Shown here: in pieces, positions 46,004 to 56,880 of the stretch | Numbering within the stretch: the first letter of the stretch is position 1 | How the letters are laid out: every line of letters starts with the position of its first letter | NCBI GenBank assembly: GCA_963924555.1 | Contig: OZ004594.1 | Location: 2,325,563-2,389,562, forward strand | Origin: Crambe crambe | Lineage: Eukaryota; Porifera; Demospongiae; Poecilosclerida; Crambeidae | Length of the DNA stretch: 64,000 bases | Direction: 5' to 3' | Notes under the pieces: model-generated | Databases searched by the model: none | The model's input: only the letters and a program-made list of their open reading frames with translations | What the model was told of the DNA's origin: nothing | Made by a program: the position numbers and the translations under genes

Positions 46004-49000
46004 ATGGCTGAGGGGGGCTATGATAAGCTGCTGCAGGTCACCGTTAACTTCGAAGGTAGCCGGACGGTTCTCCATCTACCCAAGGACATGAAAGTAGGTC
46101 GGGCCATTCAGAAAGCGGCTGAGAATTTCAAGGTCGATCCAAAAGGCTTGACTTTTCTCTACCACGGCAACGAGATCACTGATGACATGACTGTGAAGGT
46201 AAAAAGCTTACTAGAACTAGATAGCTACATTGAGCTAACTACAGTTTGCTAATTATCACATCTCTAGCTAGCTTGTTTATGAATCAATAGCCAGTATGTA
46301 AGAGCTTTGTGACAACCTTCCTGCCAGCCCGAGTGCCTAAATGTATAATGTGTGCATAGTGCATGATTGTGCCACACCCTATAGAAGGACTTGCCCAAGT
46401 GAGACAGAGAATTTTGTAACTTTCATCTTTACCACACCCAAGTGAACCTATGAGCAGTGGTCCTGTTATAGAATCTATCAAGGAATGAGATCACCTGGAA
46501 TTTTCCAGGGTGCAAATTAACTGGCTGTTCCAGTTGATGTTAATAAACTGCAGGACGCACTGGGGCAGGCCAGCAATGTGACTGTGATCCACCTGATCAA
46601 AGTATCCAACAAGAAAACCACCACAGCTAGATTGGCTGTTGCCGACAGACCAAGAGGTAAAGTATACTCAGACTAAAATATGCAAATGCAGACTCATATT
46701 GCTGCCGCTAAGGTAGTCGTAAGCAGGCATTTCAAGCCAGGCTTGTCAATTTTTGCAGCAGGCTTAGTGCTTAGCATGTGGTGTGGGTCCCACTTAGACC
46801 ATAACTGATACATGAATGACTTCCAGCTGGATATCTCATATCTCGTTCCCTTAGGATCATCTTGCTTCCAAGCTACAGTCTCAGGTAGAAATCCCATTTT
46901 TAAGTAGCTTGATTAAATGGGCGATTTCTCAAACATGCTTTGATGAAATTGTCCCAAACTTCTGTCATGTGTTCTAGGTCACTAGTAGTCATGAGTTATG
47001 GACAGCTAAAGTATGGAAAAGTGGCCAAGAATCAATGCATCTAATATTTCTACCTGGGACGGTCACATATCATTATTATAGCATTAATTTATGTATTAAC
47101 TTTGTGGACTTTGTATGTGTTCTTCCTTTCAGAAATTGTATATGGCTACTGTAAAGAATGCGGCTGCCTTGTTCCAGCCCGTGAGGTCTTTCTTTGCAAG
47201 TGGTGCAAAGACAGTAGTTTATTCCAGAGAAAATCGGCTGTCCCTCTCAATCACTTTGCAAGGGAAATTGATCCTGAACTCCTTAAAGGTTCTTGTAGCG
47301 GGTGCAATAAGGATGACTTAGAGGTATGCAAATGTTTTGAGCATTCTCCAAAAAGGGTAGGGGTATATACTGTAGAGTCTGGCTATTGAAAGCCAAAAAG
47401 GGTCAAACCCTGAATAAAATTTTGATAGAGAAGTGATTTTGGCATCAAAAGAAGTGAATTTTTTAAACAACATATCACCTGAAAAATTTTATGACATAAC
47501 CAACTGCATGGTCCCACAGGAAACAGGGTATGCCCATAGTCATAGTCATGTGATCCCTGATTCAGTACTGGGATGGCCGTACCCCCCAATTTTTACTCTG
47601 AATGTTACATTACACAGGCTGTGGTTGAATTTGAGTGCACAGCGTGTGATAAAGCAGGGGTCAGGGTCGGTCCTTTGCGACAGATCAGGGCCAACACTTA
47701 CAACGTCAACTGCATGAAGTGTGGAGGAAAAGAGTTAGTCATTTATATATTAATAATATCATACCATATAGTACTCTAATTCCCATGGAGCTTCTGCAAC
47801 TGCTGCTAGTAGGATGAAAGACTATTAAGAACACGCAGTATTTTTGGCAGTGATATTATGTGTGAAAATGATATAAAGTTTGAGGGCTCAGATATCATGT
47901 TCCCTGGCATACACTTTATGTATTGGCTTCAATTGCCTTTTTAAAAAATAATTTCTCTCCATAGAGATTTGGTCTTCAGATTTGCGTGCAGTTCCAAGCA
48001 CTGCATGTGTTTGGGCTGTTTCAGCTTCATGTGTCAGCAGCTGCTCAATGCCAAGAAGTTCCGTAACTTTGAAGGCATGGGGTACTCAATCGGTTGCCCT
48101 GCGGCAGGTAAGTCATGTGGTGTGGTCATGTATCAGTACTACCTGAGATGAGATTTGCAGTGGAGTTCCTCAACTCCAATGTATACAAATTATACATGTT
48201 ACTTCTTTGGGATGTGTGAGACTCATTCCAACTGTTCATTAAGGCCCAAAATAAACAGCTTGTGTTGATGTACACCCGATGTTCCTCCATTTGGTGGCCT
48301 GCTGTGAAAATAATTATATGTTTTGCCCATTCAAAGTGCCTCTATTTCCTCACAACATAATATTTGGTTTTCTTATGCATAAAACAAAACTCTGCTCACT
48401 TACAGAATATTTGTTGTAAGGGGTTTTTTCTCTTTGGAATTCCCCTGGGAAAACCCCCTGTTGTTTTATCTACAGGATGTAGTAGTCATAATTATGATTC
48501 TTTAATGCAGGAAATGACTGCTTAGCCACTCCAGTTCCTGACCCTCATCATTTCAAGGTCGTGGATGATCTCACTCCAAACTTTGTAAGTGGATCTCTCG
48601 TCACGTTACCCCACTCCCCCTTCCCCTCATCCTCATCATCCCACACCCCATAATTAACCCCTCCCCTTATCCCCATAGCCCCTCCCCTCGTCCCACTCCC
48701 ACAGCCCTTTCCTTGCCCCACCCATGTTAGCCTCTTTCCCTCGTCCCACCCCTCATGTTAGCCTCTTTCCCTCGTCCCACCCCCATGTTAGCCTCTTCCC
48801 TCATCTCACCCCCTTTCTTGCCCCATCCATGTTACCCTCTTCCCCTTGCTGCTCTCTTATGATTAATGATTTTGTCTTTAGTATGAGAAGTTCCATAAGA
48901 TGTCGATTGAGCAGTTTCAACCCTCGGGGGACGGCATTCTATGCTCCTGCAAAACAATCATCGACTTCACAAACAGCAAACCGGTAGATGTCACAGAACC

Positions 49001-49798
49001 AGAAGGTGCTGCATCTTCTGTCTCTGGACTAAAGTAAGTATGTGATCTTTATTAGTTGCATTGCACCCTGAAAGTTAGAACCTCTAAATGAAGGACAAGC
49101 TGGGACCAAACATTTCGTCCATTGTAGGTCCTCATCAAGCATCCTTTATATGTGAAACCGAATAAAGGTCACTCTGATAAAAGATAACCTTATCCTTGGG
49201 CTGTGCCCTTGGATTCGGTTGTTTATTGGCCATAATCACCAGACTGCCATGTTCTAACTATTACATAAAGGACACTTGTTGGAGACCAATCATCATAGGG
49301 ACAAGGGATAAAGTACTTAGTCTCAGAGCTTCCACTATAACTGATGATCCTTTCTATGTTGCCTATATGCAAGAAATTCTCATTGCATTACAGGTGGTAC
49401 CAGAGGATCTTGGGCATCAGGCCAGCTCCTCCTCCCCCTCGCACTCGTCGTAGGACGTCTTGTGCCAAGTGTCAGCTGACCTACTGTGTGGCCTGCAAGC
49501 AGGTGTGGCATGAGGGAGACTGTCAGATGATCAATGACGACCTCGTCGAAGCAGAGCAGGTAAGGGGATGAAGATTAATTTAGGTTCACCTAGGCATACA
49601 GGTTATGGAGAAGGTGTATATACATGTAGTATAGCCTTATTTTTAATGTCTAGGGTAGCATCTCATAATTAAGGTTGAGATATTTTATTAGTAAGTGGAC
49701 CTTTTTTTCACTCTCTATGATGAACCATTGTACATTTTTAGGCCTATCCCATTGACCCAAAACGTGCCCAGGAGTCCCGTTGGCCAGGACAGGACTAA
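46004..49798 (+). CDS. PRKN: Parkin-like protein without RING2, 398 aa, 9 exons
   Basis: Parkin is an RBR ubiquitin ligase acting with PINK1 in mitophagy. Exons: 46,004-46,198; 46,554-46,656; 47,133-47,323; 47,618-47,733; 47,965-48,107; 48,511-48,584; 48,882-49,033; 49,394-49,559; 49,742-49,798, all GT-AG and in frame, 398 residues. Domains: Ubl (about 8-85); RING0 (YGYCKECGCLVPAREVFLCKWC and CSGCN); RING1 (ECTACDK ... CMKC ... CSSKHCMCLGCFSFMC ... GCP); IBR (ILCSC ... SCAKCQLTYCVACKQVWHEGDC). The C-terminus AYPIDPKRAQESRWPGQD aligns with the human REP element including Trp403, then TAA. Human parkin has 465 residues; the missing part is RING2 with the catalytic Cys431. No RING2-like Cys pattern is seen further downstream in the window. 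Confidence 0.85.
48716..48845 (+). repeat. C/T-rich minisatellite in intron 6 of parkin-like gene
   Basis: CATGTTAGCCTCTTTCCCTC plus a CCCACCC tail repeats about four times with small changes. A shorter relative precedes the duplicated exon at 56,881. Confidence 0.8.
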
Positions 49799-50029
49799 CA
49801 CTGCCGGTGACAACCCCTTTGACAATCTCTCTTTTCATTGGTTGGCTGACTGACTGACCTACATTTTTTGTATAACAATGAGTGTGTTACTATTATTTTT
49901 TTCCTATATGTATCAGTCTTTATATTATTTGTTTTGTGTATTTCTTGCATCTTAGCAGGTCATGTCCTTAAAAGATGAGTGGAACAGACGCGCGCGCGAT
50001 CGGTACGCGGCATAGTCAACCCTTTACCA
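49799..50029. other. Spacer between parkin-like gene and ATPAF2 remnant
   Basis: Short AT-rich 3' flank followed by ACGCGCGCGCGATCGGTACG, which is shared with the 5' flank of the other ATPAF2 copies (near 58,780 and 63,385). Confidence 0.6.
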
Positions 50030-50371
50030 AGCGCGAGGGAATGTGGCAAGGTTCCTTGAATAGATCTGGCCGTGGAGGAGCTGCGGCTCCCGATCGCATC
50101 ATCGTTTCGAAGAGAGAGCAATGGGACTAGTGACGAGACAGTGAGGTATGGTAAGCTAGCTCGATTTTCGTGTTGTGTATCGTTTTTGGTAAAGGGTCAT
50201 TTACTCCAAAAAGGATGCAGACGTCAGTCTTATGTATTTTTGTAAAAAGAAAATCAACATGTCTCTGTGTGCCATGACAATGGGCATGACTTATATGGAG
50301 TTAAACTGGACCACAGAAACCTCTGTACTCACTGAAGGTGTTTCTTGTCCCTTCGGAAGGTCTTGGTGGTA
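50030..50371 (+). pseudogene. ATPAF2: ATPAF2 5' remnant, copy 1
   Basis: Matches exon 1 of the copies at 58,827 and 63,434, but ATG is followed by a deletion and small insertions (TTGAATAGATCT, AGAGAGAG) so that the frame meets TAG in GGACTAG. A degraded exon 2 start follows (50,245-50,371: HDNGHDLYGVKLDHRNL), broken after LVPSEGL. No further exons are present. It is the oldest or most decayed member of the parkin-tail/ATPAF2-head block. Confidence 0.8.
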
Positions 50372-51069
50372 TGCCTTAGGCCACCTAAAACACTAACCCC
50401 AGTTAAATGAGAGATGGTGTCCAGGGCTGTATACAGAAATTTTTTGCTTGCTAAGGGGGGATCTACACATTGTATAGACAACTGTGTGGCCATAGGCCAT
50501 GGGAGGGGGGGGGATGTGTCCCCTTGCGCCGAGTGCAAAGGGAAATTTAGGAGGACTCATTGTTGGCTAATTCTATAAGTAAATGCCAATTTTGTGTTTC
50601 GAGTCAAAGAATTGTACTTAAGTGCTCTCTGAGAGTGATCTGGAGGACATTGTGGATGTATGGCAAGAAGAGTATCAGTTTGACATAATTATTAGCTGCT
50701 CATATTATATTATTTAAAAATTCAAAGGTAACTCAAGGGGGACAGGGCGAATGCCCCCCTGTGCCCCCCCCCCTAAATGCACCACTGGGTGTCTCTGACA
50801 AAACTCACACTAACTTGCATGTGTCCAAAAATGGACAGCTGCAGTCTCAGCAAAGCCTGCACTGATGCTGGATGTGTACAAAGGTCATATTGCGATGACT
50901 GGATATTACTCTAGAAAAAATAGCTGCCTTGTACCCAGGCCCACTTTTTTGCGCAACAAAAAAAAAAGGAGCCTGGGTACAAGTCCACAGCCCCTAATAA
51001 TACCACTTCACTGTTAGCCCATGGCCTGGGTATGAGGTTGTAGATGCGCAGGATTTCGTGAACTGGATC
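50372..51069. other. Spacer with repeat fragments
   Basis: Contains low-complexity G/C runs (near 50,505 and 50,765) typical of decayed repeats and the hairpin at 50,928-50,983. No gene is supported. Confidence 0.5.
50928..50983. repeat. Small foldback element
   Basis: CTTGTACCCAGGC and GCCTGGGTACAAG are perfect inverted ends around a poly-A-containing loop. Confidence 0.75.
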
Positions 51070-51400
51070 TCAAGCATGAAATAAGACGTACAGACGTACA
51101 GAAGAAGAGATGTATAGATAAAGTACTGTGCTCATCTTTAAAAGTGCCTTGAAATGAATCAAAGAAAGGCTTGAGTTTTTCCAATGGTATAATCTTGCAC
51201 AGAATTTAGTGAACCTTGACTCCTGTATCCCTAAGAGTGTAAGTACTTTGTAACATAAGGGATAGGATAGCAGAAGAAGAGGACCCATGAAAACTAACAC
51301 AAAGATTGCTGGTATGGCATATGGTAAGTGATTGCCTTTGAAGTAATCAAACTCTCCATAATCTACATTTTCTTTTTTGATCATGTTTTTACTATAAAGT
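51070..51400 (-). pseudogene. Fragment of a multi-pass surface protein
   Basis: The minus strand reads FDYFKGNHLPYAIPAIFVLV, a hydrophobic helix, then LSYPLCYKVLTLLGIQESRF. This resembles the last-exon membrane block (YF-x-G-x-HLPY ... LL-x-YP) found in large families of sponge and cnidarian surface proteins. After RFTKFCARLYHWK the match is lost, and no upstream exons or ectodomains are seen. The Leu-run at the start of the open frame is only the translated (CAA)n microsatellite at 51,654-51,680. Assignment from memory of the family. Confidence 0.45.
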
Positions 51401-51782
51401 GTAATACAGGAATTTTGGATAGAGGGGAGTATGCATGTGGGCGTGCTTGTGTGAGGAAAAAAATGTGCTATAATTATAGAGATTATTAAGGCATATTCAG
51501 TAATATTGGGGGGGATTTCAATCAGAGGGGGATCTCCCCCCTTTCCCCCTCCGCTGTATGAAACCCTGATACGATATACTTTAAAATTTGTACTACTCAT
51601 AAAGCTTATTAACATAGAAAAGCAGCAAAACAAAAACAAAAAACAACAAAACAACAACAACAACAACAACAACAACAATAACAACTATACATGTTGCTAT
51701 AGACAATGTGTTCCATGGTTACTAATAGGGTAGCTAGTACTAAAACTCTAAAACTATGTACAAGTGTAGCTAAAGACTGCAG

Positions 51783-53825
51783 TTAGTATGCCACTAGAAG
51801 AACGGCAATTAGCTCGATAATGGCAATGGCTATTAGACCAGCTTTGTCTGTTCGGGCTCCACTGCCTTGAAGACCACCACCACCACCAAAGCCACCACCG
51901 CCGCCGCCACCACCATTGCTGCCACCACCCCCTCCACCACCACCACCCCCTCCACCACCTCCGCCACCACCCCCTCCACCACCACCGCCGCCGCCACTGC
52001 CGCCGCCACCCCCTCCACCAACATTGCTGCCGCACCTATTTCTAACTTGGTACTCTGACTGTGGAAGGCTATTATAGGGTTGTCTTGGTGGTGCTGAATG
52101 CTGTGATTCTGGATGTTCCTTTATGAGGACAGCCATTCCCTCTATCAGGTGAGGCTCAATGTGACAATGGAGGAACCAATAGCCAGGATTGTTTGCTCGG
52201 AAAGCCACCACCACATAGCCACGAGCTGGGACGATAACTGTGTCCTTGCGAATATGTGTATTTACTCGACGATTTGTGATCTCCTCTGGGCTTCCACTCC
52301 TCCATGTTGCATCGCAGGGATTGTTCCCATTACAGACTATGTCATTTGAGTTCATCATGTTATCCAGATTCCCATAACCTATATGTAGTATATAGAAGCT
52401 ATGGCCGTGAAGATGAGCAGGGTGGGCAGTTCGAAAATTTTCTGCACTAAATACAGATGAGAATACCATTACCACAGTTTCTTCTCCACTTTGAGCAATT
52501 TCTTTAATGTTTGTGCACCTCCGATCTGCACAGGACATGGGCTGAATATCACATTGATCTCTTTCATAGGGTGAAGTATCTGGAAGGTCAAAGTGAATGC
52601 CATTAAGAGTAGAAGTATCACGGCTTCCTTCAAATGCAAAGTTAAAGAAAATGGGATTTCTTAGTTTATCTCGAACGTCGAGTTGGGCATCATCTGGTTC
52701 AGGTACTAGGGTTGTCAGGTCGTCCAAACCAATGCATGTTTCACTAGGGAGAGTGGTGTGACAATTGAGTGTCCTACATCTATTAGTAGTAGTGTCATGA
52801 CATGTCTGAGTAGTGGTTGGCATACCCTCTCGATTGCCATAGTATAATCTAGCATATTCAACAGAATCAACACGTTCAACCGATTCTAGTAGTGTTGTTA
52901 CACGAATGTGAAACGGCCCTTCAATTTGGGCATCCGTATGAAGAATAAAATCGTATCTTTCCCCACTGTGTACAATTAAAGAGTCCACTTTTACAGTTTG
53001 GAAGTAGTGGCCATCACTAGCAAACGCACGCAATATGTGGTTATCAATCGATATTTTATAAGCATAGCGATTCTGAGCACCAATCACCCTAAAATGGTAT
53101 GCCATTCTTCTGTTAACATGGATCACAGTGCGATTTGCTTCTATGCCATTTATCAAACAAGTGGGAGACATCCTATTATTATTCATTCTATCGGATTCAG
53201 AGTACCAGTCCAAAAACGTTAGGGTGTGACTTTCTCGCATATCTACATATTGCAAACTGGAATCTTCATTTCTGACCAATTCCAGAATCCTCCCAAAGTC
53301 ATTGGCCCGATGCAAAACAATTAATGCTCCAAACAATCCTCGAGTCCTCTCTTCATGTACATGGGAATGATACCAGTGGGTCCCATTTGGGGTGGGATGT
53401 GTTGGCCTAAAATAGTAGGTGAAGTTGCCATCAAGAGGAATCGGTCTTTGTGATATGTGTCCAACCCCATCCATCCACGGTGTGTCGAACTGATGAATAC
53501 CATGCCAATGTATAGTTATGCCTTCGTTACTGTAAGGGTAGCCAGTGAGACGATTCATGACTTGAGCCATGACAGTCTGATTTTCCCGTACTATAAGCGT
53601 AGGACCAGGAAAGTTGTTATTTATTGTAATAACAGGTCCTAGATTATCACGATTAGCGTATCTAATCGTCAGATCAAACTCGCATAAATCTTCACTTTCT
53701 GGACACTCACATACCGGCTGCTGCCGATTGCGATCTGGACATGGTACACTGACCATGTACACATAGTGTAGCTGAAGAGAAATCAAGAGAGCAGTCAAGA
53801 ACCCAGATCTTGGAGTGAGAATCAT
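51783..53825 (-). CDS. Multicopper oxidase (laccase-like), 680 aa, intronless
   Basis: Multicopper oxidases oxidise phenols, metals or ascorbate with reduction of O2 to water. All four copper motifs are present: HWHG at 106-109, HSH at 153-155, HPAHLHGH at 468-475 and HCHIEPH at 553-559. The type-1 axial position (ten residues after Cys554) is Met564, as in ascorbate-oxidase-like enzymes. The N-terminus is a signal peptide (about 1-24). After about residue 600 comes a linker with long Gly runs (roughly 603-648) and a final hydrophobic stretch (AGLIAIAIIELIAVLLVAY) ending at the stop. That layout fits a GPI-anchor signal or a C-terminal membrane anchor. It is a single exon. Likely role: extracellular oxidation or cross-linking; substrate unknown. 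Confidence 0.93.
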   Translation of the reverse strand: MILTPRSGFLTALLISLQLHYVYMVSVPCPDRNRQQPVCECPESEDLCEFDLTIRYANRDNLGPVITINNNFPGPTLIVRENQTVMAQVMNRLTGYPYSNEGITIHWHGIHQFDTPWMDGVGHISQRPIPLDGNFTYYFRPTHPTPNGTHWYHSHVHEERTRGLFGALIVLHRANDFGRILELVRNEDSSLQYVDMRESHTLTFLDWYSESDRMNNNRMSPTCLINGIEANRTVIHVNRRMAYHFRVIGAQNRYAYKISIDNHILRAFASDGHYFQTVKVDSLIVHSGERYDFILHTDAQIEGPFHIRVTTLLESVERVDSVEYARLYYGNREGMPTTTQTCHDTTTNRCRTLNCHTTLPSETCIGLDDLTTLVPEPDDAQLDVRDKLRNPIFFNFAFEGSRDTSTLNGIHFDLPDTSPYERDQCDIQPMSCADRRCTNIKEIAQSGEETVVMVFSSVFSAENFRTAHPAHLHGHSFYILHIGYGNLDNMMNSNDIVCNGNNPCDATWRSGSPEEITNRRVNTHIRKDTVIVPARGYVVVAFRANNPGYWFLHCHIEPHLIEGMAVLIKEHPESQHSAPPRQPYNSLPQSEYQVRNRCGSNVGGGGGGGSGGGGGGGGGGGGGGGGGGGGGGGGGSNGGGGGGGGFGGGGGLQGSGARTDKAGLIAIAIIELIAVLLVAY
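51870..52020. repeat. (CCN)n tract coding the Gly-rich linker
   Basis: Plus-strand CCA/CCG/CCC triplets code for Gly runs on the minus strand. The triplet variants are mixed, so the tract is not one recent expansion. Length is likely variable between individuals. Confidence 0.85.
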
Positions 53826-55311
53826 TTCGATTATCAGAGCTTAACCTGGTTTGCAACAAATACAACTGAGCTGTGCATTTATAGGATTCAATTGTGATCA
53901 GTGAATATCCTCATGCTGCCACATTACTGACATTAGACATCCAGGCACCAGTAATATGAACCGACATGCTCATGTTATCCATGGTTACTATTGATGAAAC
54001 AAGCGTCCATGTGTGAAACAAAACATTCTTATCATAATGTGAAAATTCATACTGAATTAATGTGAAGCAAACAAGATTTATAGCCATTCCACGAAACAAG
54101 CATTTATCAAGATAGAAAAATTCCGTGAAACAAACATTCATAATGTGGAACAAAATTCATACTGAAATTCCATGAAACCGCATCACCATATCATTTCCAC
54201 AAAATCAAGTATCCCATAAAGCAATATATCTTCATGAATCAGAGAGTGCATGTCTCCATGTGATGCCTGGTTACATGTATGTGCGTGTACATCTTCAAAA
54301 TGAGTGGCAGGCATCATGTCCATAGGACATGTTTCAGAAAATAAACTTTTGTACCATTTCTTCATATGATAGTTCTGGTTGCAATTGCTGGCAGGCAAAA
54401 TTGTTGATTCAGCACAAATCTAGTGCACAACCTTCTCTAGTGATCATTCACTATAATTTTTTCTCAATTCTCAAACACCAGCAGAGAGATGATCACTCTG
54501 TTGATGCATTAAACTGGAAATTTGGGGAAGAATTGAGCAGTTATAGCAAATGATCAAGGTGCCAGATAGACTTTAGTATAGCTCTTGCCACCTAGCTATA
54601 ACAATATTTTATATCATTTGAAATTGATTGCCAAAAATCTGTGACCAGGTTTTTCTTGTGTGTTGAAAAAGAACCAACAAGTGTTAAGTTAGTTACTAAA
54701 CCTTAAAAAAATAGAGCTATTTTTTATATATATATATTTTTTAATTATTTTTTTTTTATACCTGTCAGATACTGAGGGGATTTGTGCAGCTTTCAGACAA
54801 TTATCTCAGTGTAGCTATAAGAGATTTGTAACGTTGAAACTTACTCTTCCATTCAGATCTGTCAATATTAAACAGTGGCCATAATAATGGGCTAGAGGGG
54901 ATTAAGCCATAGAGAGGTGTTTTGCAGAACACTCTATAGTCATGATGATGAAGACAGTTCAGAAGAGGAAGACTTCAGAGTGGGGGAAGGAGCCTCTATT
55001 GATAGGCTATATAATTGGGCAGTTCTTCACTCTGACAGTTCACTACAAACTCCACTTTATAGAGCCAGCTTTGATCATAGCACTTCCTAGAATCATACCC
55101 TGCATGATTGTGTAGCTAGAGGGTGTGTGCATGGGTATCAGGGTCACAATTATCAACCCTATACAGAAGTTTTCATCATTGCTTATAATCATTATAACTG
55201 AATGCTAGACATCATCTGACTGAGAGGTGCACGTTTTAGACTGGGTGTGCGAGAGTATAAGAGGGCAGGTATGAAGCAGCTGCAATACTGTAGATTGCAG
55301 GTTGCTTGACA

Positions 55312-55415
55312 CTAGTACTTCAGCCACTGAGGTCACATGGACCAATCAGATTTGCAGGCAATGATGTCAGCATGAATCTGATTGGTGCATGTGACCTTGC
55401 TGGCTGAAGTACTAG
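55312..55415. mobile_element. Foldback MITE, 104 bp
   Basis: CTAGTACTTCAGCCACTGAG and its imperfect complement ending GGCTGAAGTACTAG are inverted ends; the inner ACCAATCAGATT/AATCTGATTGGT continues the stem around a 22-bp loop. Confidence 0.8.
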
Positions 55416-55916
55416 CAATCCACTGTAGTAGGTAGTGTTCAATGTGATGATGAACTACAATGCACAGAACATAAGTCAGTAGAGATGTGAGCATCATTTG
55501 AGAGGTGGTTTTACTGGTAGATAATAGGCAAGCCTGGTACAAGAGCAAAACGTACATATGACTTGCTAGTGCAAAAGGATAACTCTACAAAGAGTATCCT
55601 AACCAACAAGGGTCACTCTTATGAATATTTTTTTTGGCCTTTCAGGTTTTTTTTTATGGTTGATGGTTGTTCAATGATGGCTTCCTCTGGCCCCTAAAGC
55701 TCAGCTCAATATAATGAGCCTTGCTCCAAAGGAGGCCACTGGATATTGGGTATAACTGCTATTTATTATCTTGATTTTATTCTCTGTTTTTTACATTGGG
55801 TTTTATAAAGGTTATATTACATAAAATGTACATATCAGTCTTTCCTGTCAGCCACCCATATAAATGATGTACAAATGTGTATGTGCCTCCAGCATAAAGT
55901 ATTTAAAGAATAATGT

Positions 55917-55937
55917 ACGTGTGTGTGTGTGTGTGTA
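55917..55937. repeat. (GT)n microsatellite
   Basis: About ten GT units. Confidence 0.9.
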
Positions 55938-56880
55938 GAGAATTTATATAGCATTCCCATAGAGTATCATGTTCTGTGAACATCATGTTCTAAATTCTTT
56001 CAAAGCTATATATACAAGTCCACGAAAATTGCAGTTGTATGTGTATGAAGTTGATCACTGATGATTGAATACTAGTTCTTCCCACAGACGTCAGTGTTTG
56101 ATTTTGTACCTGGCAATGGTGTCAACAACTGTGCACTCCATGGTGCACTTCAGGAAATTACAGACACTCTGTAGTCTCGTCCCCAGGCCCTCCTTTTTGA
56201 TTATGATTACTCTGTGTATGGTGGGCTAATTCCACTGGAAGTTGTTTCAAACCATTTTCAGTGTAGTGAATTGTTAAAATTGGAATAACCAAAAGATGAC
56301 AGCCTCTCTACAAAGGACAAAATGCTGGGTCCCAAGTCTGTCCATTATTCAGAATTCCTCTTTTATTTATCTTAGCAAATTTTGCATATCACCTGCATTA
56401 TCTATTTGCATATCACCCTGACTACCAACCAGGAAATATTAGGTGCTTTACTAACCAAGGCACTAACCACATAAATATGTTTAGGTCTGTGGTGGTTGTC
56501 TTTCATTGTGAAGATTGTATTGTGCAATCATCAATAGGTTTTGAACATGTGCTGACTCATGTTAATCTCGTGTGCTCTCTTTGATGGCTGCATCAACTCA
56601 CAACAAGCCAGCGTCTCACCAGGCTGGAGTACAGATTCCAGGTACTAGGTATGGAGAACCTACGACCTCTCAAGTCAGGACACTTTTCATGGAAAATCGT
56701 CCTGACTTGAGACTGTAAGCAATCCACCCCTGAAGTACTACCCTCATAGCCTCTCCCCTCATCTCACTCCCACGTGACATCCCCTTTCTTGCCTGCTTAC
56801 CCTACTCATGTTTGCCTCTTCCCTTACCTCCTTCCCCCTTCCTTGTCACTTCCTTATGATTTTCCTGATTGTTTTCTTAG

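Larger units (their letters stand above)
53826..56758. other. Intergenic spacer, oxidase to duplicated parkin tail
   Basis: Holds the oxidase promoter near 53,850-53,900, a 104-bp hairpin at 55,312-55,415 and a GT microsatellite at 55,917-55,937. Small ORFs here have no recognisable domain. Nothing else is supported. Confidence 0.6.

Noticed and set aside
49394-49559. RING2 of parkin in exon 8
   Set aside because: Cys spacing (C-x2-C-x4-C-x2-C-x4-H-x3-C) and the HEGDC ending match the IBR, not RING2, which would follow the REP tryptophan.
51401-51684. Leu/Phe-rich start of a 204-codon minus ORF
   Set aside because: It is the (CAA)n microsatellite and repeat DNA read in antisense; only the part below 51,400 resembles a protein.
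51833-52058. Long repetitive ORFs on both strands over the (CCN)n tract
   Set aside because: Translations of a triplet repeat in other frames; only the oxidase frame is continuous with a conserved protein.
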